From Verrucomicrobia bacterium 12-59-8 (lineage in GTDB: Bacteria; Verrucomicrobiota; Verrucomicrobiae; Verrucomicrobiales; Verrucomicrobiaceae): a stretch of 43,730 nucleotides of DNA. The notes below the pieces were generated by a model. It was not told where the DNA came from, searched no databases, and saw nothing but the letters and a program-made list of their open reading frames with translations. The position numbers and the translations under genes were made by a program. Positions 40,120-43,730 of the stretch are shown here, piece by piece. Location: assembly GCA_002279765.1 (NCBI GenBank), contig NCCR01000016.1, positions 1-43,730 on the forward strand, read 5' to 3'. Each line of letters starts with the position of its first letter. Positions within the stretch are counted from its first letter, which is position 1.

Positions 40120-41562
40120 ATGAATTCTTCCTTTTCACATCATGCTCCGAATCTGGAACATGCGTTTTTGACACGCCGCGAGCTGCTGCAGCGTGTCGGC
40201 ATGGGCTTTGGCACGATGGCGGCCGGCTCACTCTTCAATCAGCAGGCAGCAGCAGCGACGCTGGACCCGATGGCGGTGAAGCGGCCGCATTTCGAGCCGA
40301 AGGCGAAGCGGGTGGTGCATTTCTTCATGAATGGCGGGCCTTCACACGTCGATACATTCGACCCGAAGCCGATGCTGGACAAATACGACGGCAAGCCGCT
40401 GCCGAATGTGCTCAAAACGGAGCGCCCGACCGGCGCAGGCTTCAAATCGCCCTTTAAGTTCACGAAACGCGGTGAGTGCGGTCTCGAAGTGAGCGAGGTT
40501 TTTGATAAGACCGGTGCCTTTGCAGATGACCTTTGCGTGATCCGCTCGATGCACGCCGATGTGCCGAACCATGAGCCGTCTCTCGGCCTGATGAACAGCG
40601 GCGAAGGCCGCCTGAACCGCCCGACGATGGGATCGTGGGTGACCTACGGCCTGGGCAGTGAAAACCACAACCTACCTGGCTACATTGCCATGTGCCCCGG
40701 CGGCATGCCGACACGGCGCACGAAGAACTGGCAGTCTGCCTTCCTGCCGAGCGCCTACCAGGGGGCCTATATTAACACAGAGGACACCCGGGTCGAGAAG
40801 CTCGTGGAGTTCATCAAAAACGGCTCGCTGGACCTGAAGCAGCAGCGCCGCCAGCTCGACCTGCTGCAGGAATTGAACCAGCGTAATCTGGTGCAGCAGG
40901 ACCGCGACCAGCAGCTCGAAGCCCGCGTGCAGAGTTATGAACTGGCCTACCGCATGCAGATGGAGGCCACGGACGCCTTTGACATCATGAAGGAGCCGGA
41001 GTCGATGCGGAAGATTTACGGCGACCACGCTTTCGGCCGCCAGTGCCTGATTGCGCGGCGTTTGCTGGAGCGTGGAGTGCGTTTCATCCAGCTATGGACT
41101 GGAGCAGGCCAGCCGTGGGACAATCACGACGAAATTCTCGAACATCGGAAGCTCGGCCAGCAGACGGATGGGGCGATGGCCGCATTCATGAGCGATCTGA
41201 AGCAGCGCGGGCTCTGGGATGACACGCTCATGATGTGGGGCGGCGAATTTGGCCGCACACCGGCGGTGGAACTGCCGACGCCTGGTGCCAACGCGGGCAA
41301 GCAGCATGGCCGCGACCACAATCACTACGGCTTCACCATGTGGCTGGCGGGCGGCGGGGTGCGGGGTGGCTACACGCATGGTTCCACCGATGAATTTGGC
41401 TTCGCCGCGCAGGATAATCCGGTGCATGTGCATGACCTGCATGCCACAATTCTGAACATTCTTGGCTTCGATCACGAAAAATTTACCTACCGTTACGCCG
41501 GGCTGGATTTCCGCCTGACGGGTGTGAACGAGTGCAAAGTGGTGCGAGAATTGCTGGCCTGA
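40120..41562 (+). CDS. DUF1501 family protein, Tat-exported
   Basis: A 480-residue protein with a twin-arginine-like signal near the start (FLTRRELLQRVGMGFGTMAAG). DUF1501 hallmarks include FFMNGGPSHVDTFDPKP, the later WDNHDEI stretch, MMWGGEFGRTPA, DHNHYGFTMWLAGGGV and the end block GFDHEKFTYRYAGLDFRLT; the family belongs to the sulfatase/phosphatase-like superfamily. Such genes normally pair with a DUF1549/1553 cytochrome, while this one diverges from a DUF1592 gene and shares its upstream element. Probable periplasmic metal-dependent enzyme of unknown substrate. Confidence 0.92.
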   Translation: MNSSFSHHAPNLEHAFLTRRELLQRVGMGFGTMAAGSLFNQQAAAATLDPMAVKRPHFEPKAKRVVHFFMNGGPSHVDTFDPKPMLDKYDGKPLPNVLKTERPTGAGFKSPFKFTKRGECGLEVSEVFDKTGAFADDLCVIRSMHADVPNHEPSLGLMNSGEGRLNRPTMGSWVTYGLGSENHNLPGYIAMCPGGMPTRRTKNWQSAFLPSAYQGAYINTEDTRVEKLVEFIKNGSLDLKQQRRQLDLLQELNQRNLVQQDRDQQLEARVQSYELAYRMQMEATDAFDIMKEPESMRKIYGDHAFGRQCLIARRLLERGVRFIQLWTGAGQPWDNHDEILEHRKLGQQTDGAMAAFMSDLKQRGLWDDTLMMWGGEFGRTPAVELPTPGANAGKQHGRDHNHYGFTMWLAGGGVRGGYTHGSTDEFGFAAQDNPVHVHDLHATILNILGFDHEKFTYRYAGLDFRLTGVNECKVVRELLA

Positions 41563-41575
41563 CCTGACCGGGAAA

Positions 41576-41604
41576 GCCAGCCACCGGCCCCTTGCAAGGC
41601 TGGC
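41576..41604. terminator. Stem-loop after the DUF1501 gene
   Basis: GCCAGCC (41576-41582) pairs with GGCTGGC (41598-41604) around a 15-base loop, just after the DUF1501 stop and before exbB. No T tract follows, so it may be a weak terminator or a stabilising 3' hairpin. Confidence 0.35.
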
Positions 41605-41628
41605 GCACTCGTTTACAGTCGCCACCTC

Positions 41629-42438
41629 ATGCATCGAAAAATTCTCCTTGTCCTGGCCGTGCTGGTGGCACTCATCTTCACGATGAACCTCAACGCCCAA
41701 GCCCAGCAGCCTGCGCCTGCCGCGGCTGGTGCCGCCGTGACCACGACCGCCGCCGAAGACAATCCCTATGGCGATGTGCTAACCTTCCAGGGCTTCGTCA
41801 AGCGCACCGGCGTCATGGCCTACCCGCTGATCATCCTGTCGATGATCGCTTTCTTCATGATCGTGCTGTTCACCTTCACCGTCCGGCAGGGCACCGTGGT
41901 CAGCGATGCCTTCATGAATTCGGCGGACGCCCTGATCCGTAAGCAGGACTACCTGGGGCTGCTGGCGGTGTGCAACCGCCGCAATGAATGCATCGCCCGC
42001 ATCACCTCAAAGACGCTTGATTTCGCCACGCGCAACCCGACTGCGAGTTTTGAAGAGGTTAAGGAAGTCACCGAGGCCGAGGGCAACCGCCAGTCCAGTC
42101 TGCTTCTGGCACGCATCGCTTATCTGGGCGACGTCGGGGCCATCGCCCCCATGCTCGGCCTGCTCGGAACGACCCTGGGGATGATCACGACCTTCCATGA
42201 AATCTCCGGCAAGGGCGTTGGAGGCTCTAACCAGCTGGGCCTCGCCCAGGGGGTGTCCGAAGCGCTGCTTTGTACGGCCTCAGGTCTCGTCATCGGCATT
42301 CCCGCCCTCATGTTCTACGCCATCTTCCGAGGCAAGGTGAACCGCCTGATCTCTGAAATGGAAGCTGCAACGACCCACCTGATGGCCCTGCTCGCGGTGC
42401 AGTACAAGCGCGCCGCCCGCGCCGTCGCCGGTCAATAA
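41629..42438 (+). CDS. exbB: MotA/TolQ/ExbB proton channel family protein
   Basis: A 269-residue inner-membrane protein with an N-terminal signal-like helix (ILLVLAVLVALIFTMNLNA), an Ala/Pro spacer, and the ExbB core: a first helix YPLIILSMIAFFMIVLF, a long cytoplasmic helical region, and the pair LGDVGAIAPMLGLLGTTLGMITTF and LLCTASGLVIGIPALMFYA with the conserved Thr and Gly. It works with ExbD to use the proton gradient for energising outer-membrane transport or the Tol system. It is followed after 21 bp by exbD and then a TPR gene. No tonB was seen in the window, so it may be either an Exb or a Tol set. Confidence 0.9.
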   Translation: MHRKILLVLAVLVALIFTMNLNAQAQQPAPAAAGAAVTTTAAEDNPYGDVLTFQGFVKRTGVMAYPLIILSMIAFFMIVLFTFTVRQGTVVSDAFMNSADALIRKQDYLGLLAVCNRRNECIARITSKTLDFATRNPTASFEEVKEVTEAEGNRQSSLLLARIAYLGDVGAIAPMLGLLGTTLGMITTFHEISGKGVGGSNQLGLAQGVSEALLCTASGLVIGIPALMFYAIFRGKVNRLISEMEAATTHLMALLAVQYKRAARAVAGQ

Positions 42439-42459
42439 ACAGGCAGCTCACTATCCGCG

Positions 42460-42903
42460 ATGAATTTCAGAAAACAGCACTCCATTGAACCCTCGCCCAT
42501 GCAGCTCGCGCCGCTGGTGGACGTGCTGTTCCTGCTCGTCATTTTCTTTGCCGTGACCTTCCAGTATGCCAAGGAGGAGCAGGTGATGGATGTCAGCGTG
42601 CCTGCCGCCGACGAGGGCAAGGAGAAGGAATCGCGCAACGTCGGCGAGATCATCATCAACATCAAAAAAGACGGCGAGATCCTCGTCAACGGCCAGAAGT
42701 TCAACACCGACGAACTGTTGGTGAAGCTGAAGAACATCGTCGCTCTCTACAAGGATCAGGCCGTGATCCTGCGCGGTGACGAAGGCACCCCTTACCAGAA
42801 CGTCATCCGCGTGCTGGACACCTGCCAGAAGGCTGGCATCTGGAACATCGCCTTTGCCACACGCAAACCTGACGCCGACCAACCTGCCGCCACGACCAAG
42901 TGA
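42460..42903 (+). CDS. exbD: ExbD/TolR family biopolymer transport protein
   Basis: A 147-residue protein with one N-terminal membrane helix (PLVDVLFLLVIFFAVTFQY) containing the essential Asp in the PLVDVLF motif. The periplasmic domain has the ExbD pattern: IIINIKKDGEILVNGQKF, LVKLKNIV and KAGIWNIAFATRK. It forms the proton channel with the ExbB protein upstream. The lysine/glutamate-rich linker is normal. The next gene starts one base after its stop codon, so the three genes form an operon. Confidence 0.9.
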   Translation: MNFRKQHSIEPSPMQLAPLVDVLFLLVIFFAVTFQYAKEEQVMDVSVPAADEGKEKESRNVGEIIINIKKDGEILVNGQKFNTDELLVKLKNIVALYKDQAVILRGDEGTPYQNVIRVLDTCQKAGIWNIAFATRKPDADQPAATTK

Positions 42904-42904
42904 G

Positions 42905-43730
42905 ATGACCGCCGCGAAGTTTTCCACCCTGCCGCGCAGTCTTGCGCCTCGTCTGCTGCCAGTATTTTTCTGCCTGGTGACGCTTTCATCCATGGCGCAG
43001 CAGCAAGCTCCACGTGCCCTGCCGGTCGAGGAGGATGCTCTTGTGCCGAAGGCGATTCCCGTGGGCTCACCGCCCAAGACCAAGGGGCCTGACGATGACA
43101 TGTTCGACTTTGCCACCCTGGCCTATGACCGCCAGGAGTGGAGCATGGCCGCGCAGTCGTATGCGAAATACCTGCAGCAGTATCCCAGCGGCGGGCAGGT
43201 GCCGGATGCACTCTTCCGCGTGGGCGAGTGCTACATGAAGCAAAACCAGCTCAAGCAGGCGGCGGGTTATTACGAGGAGGTCGTGAACCGCTACCCTTCG
43301 AGCGACGGTGCCCCCTCCGCCGCGTATCGCCTCGGGGCGATGACGTTCAACGACTCCAAGTTTGATGATTCAGTCAAATACTTCAACTTTTGCGAGGCTA
43401 AAACCAGGAGTTCTCCGGTCCGGCTGGCTGCCGCTTACCACAAGAGCCGCGCCTATGGAATGACCGGGGACAAGGAGAAGCAGGCCGCCGCTTTGAGCAG
43501 CGTCATTGCAGTGAAAACGGAAAACCCCTTCCGTGAGACATCCCTGCTCACACTCGGCAGCATCTACCTCGGCCAGGACAAAAAGGCCGAGGCGTTGCCG
43601 ATCTTCGATGAACTGGTCAAAACCAGCGGCGACCGCGCCATCATAGCCGAGGCCAGCATTCGTGCGGCGGAACATTATGCTAAACTCAAGAAGCCAGAGG
43701 AATCCATCGCGATGTTTGAGAAGGCGCTGC
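42905..43730 (+). CDS. TPR-repeat protein of the exbBD operon, 5' part (runs off the window)
   Basis: 275 codons are visible. A signal-like N-terminus (LLPVFFCLVTLSSMAQQQ) is followed by a proline-rich stretch and TPR-type repeats: DFATLAYDRQEWSMAAQSYAK, ALFRVGECYMKQNQLKQAAGYY, AAYRLGAMTFNDSKFDDSVKYF and LTLGSIYLGQDKKAEALPIF. The layout resembles YbgF/CpoB proteins that assist the Tol-Pal system, and its place after exbB-exbD agrees. The stop codon lies outside the window, so total length and the C-terminal part are unknown. Confidence 0.8.
   Translation, partial: MTAAKFSTLPRSLAPRLLPVFFCLVTLSSMAQQQAPRALPVEEDALVPKAIPVGSPPKTKGPDDDMFDFATLAYDRQEWSMAAQSYAKYLQQYPSGGQVPDALFRVGECYMKQNQLKQAAGYYEEVVNRYPSSDGAPSAAYRLGAMTFNDSKFDDSVKYFNFCEAKTRSSPVRLAAAYHKSRAYGMTGDKEKQAAALSSVIAVKTENPFRETSLLTLGSIYLGQDKKAEALPIFDELVKTSGDRAIIAEASIRAAEHYAKLKKPEESIAMFEKAL

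Noticed and set aside
1..43730. tRNA or rRNA genes, CRISPR arrays, prophage or complete insertion sequences
   Set aside because: No cloverleaf, repeat-spacer pattern, integrase, phage structural gene or DDE transposase was seen by reading both strands.

Overview
The window looks like a chromosomal segment of a free-living Verrucomicrobiota bacterium, probably near Prosthecobacter/Verrucomicrobium. I infer this from gene content: planctomycete-type cytochrome c proteins with DUF1549/1553 and DUF1592, DUF1552 and DUF1501 partners, two DUF1080 proteins, SHD1 domains, a PEP-CTERM protein with autotransporter-type repeats, and a sialate O-acetylesterase. The DNA is GC-rich. No tRNA, rRNA, CRISPR array, phage or complete insertion sequence was seen.

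Layout. 1-6.9 kb: ahcY (start only) and a divergent DUF1080 gene around a large palindrome, a PlsC-type acyltransferase, a P1B-4 metal ATPase, a 53-residue membrane protein, a TPR gene split by a frame change, and a TerC-type membrane protein. 7-8.5 kb: a sialate O-acetylesterase on the minus strand. 8.6-21.7 kb: a sulfur-assimilation island holding an Rrf2 regulator, YezD, a large cysteine-free PEP-CTERM repeat protein, a small HTH protein, a CNNM/CBS membrane protein, and then a run of porin, sulfate-binding protein, cysteine synthase, AspA/AstE-like deacylase, CysT, CysW and CysA. 21.7-27.6 kb: aminotransferase, DUF1080, AlkD-like protein, two SHD1 proteins and a coiled-coil lipoprotein. 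27.7-32.5 kb: sulfite reductase, a 4-TM protein, proC and a Hanks-type kinase. 32.6-41.6 kb: planctomycete-type cytochromes with DUF1552 and DUF1501 partners. 41.6 kb to the end: ExbB, ExbD and a TPR protein.

The most interesting signal is in the sulfur island. (1) Two copies of a 29-nt dyad-bearing motif (20/29 identical, both TAC-N9-GTA at the core) lie upstream of the Rrf2 gene and upstream of the sulfate-uptake operon, suggesting a CymR-like regulon. (2) Two homologous leaders of about 200 nt, each with a 17-bp basal stem and a distal 42-nt hairpin module with identical spacing and compensatory base changes, end at the start codons of the PEP-CTERM gene and of the porin. I do not recognise the family. 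One copy runs into a T7 tract, so it may attenuate transcription. (3) The exported products of the island (PEP-CTERM protein, porin, sulfate-binding protein) contain no cysteine and almost no methionine, as expected of proteins made during sulfur starvation. Together these suggest a sulfur-starvation response with a large sulfur-free surface protein and a candidate new cis-regulatory RNA.

Other points: nearly all start codons lack a Shine-Dalgarno sequence and many follow a C-rich stretch; a canonical -1 slippery heptamer sits at the frame break of the TPR gene; and the divergent DUF1592 and DUF1501 genes carry nearly identical 18-nt sequences directly before their start codons.
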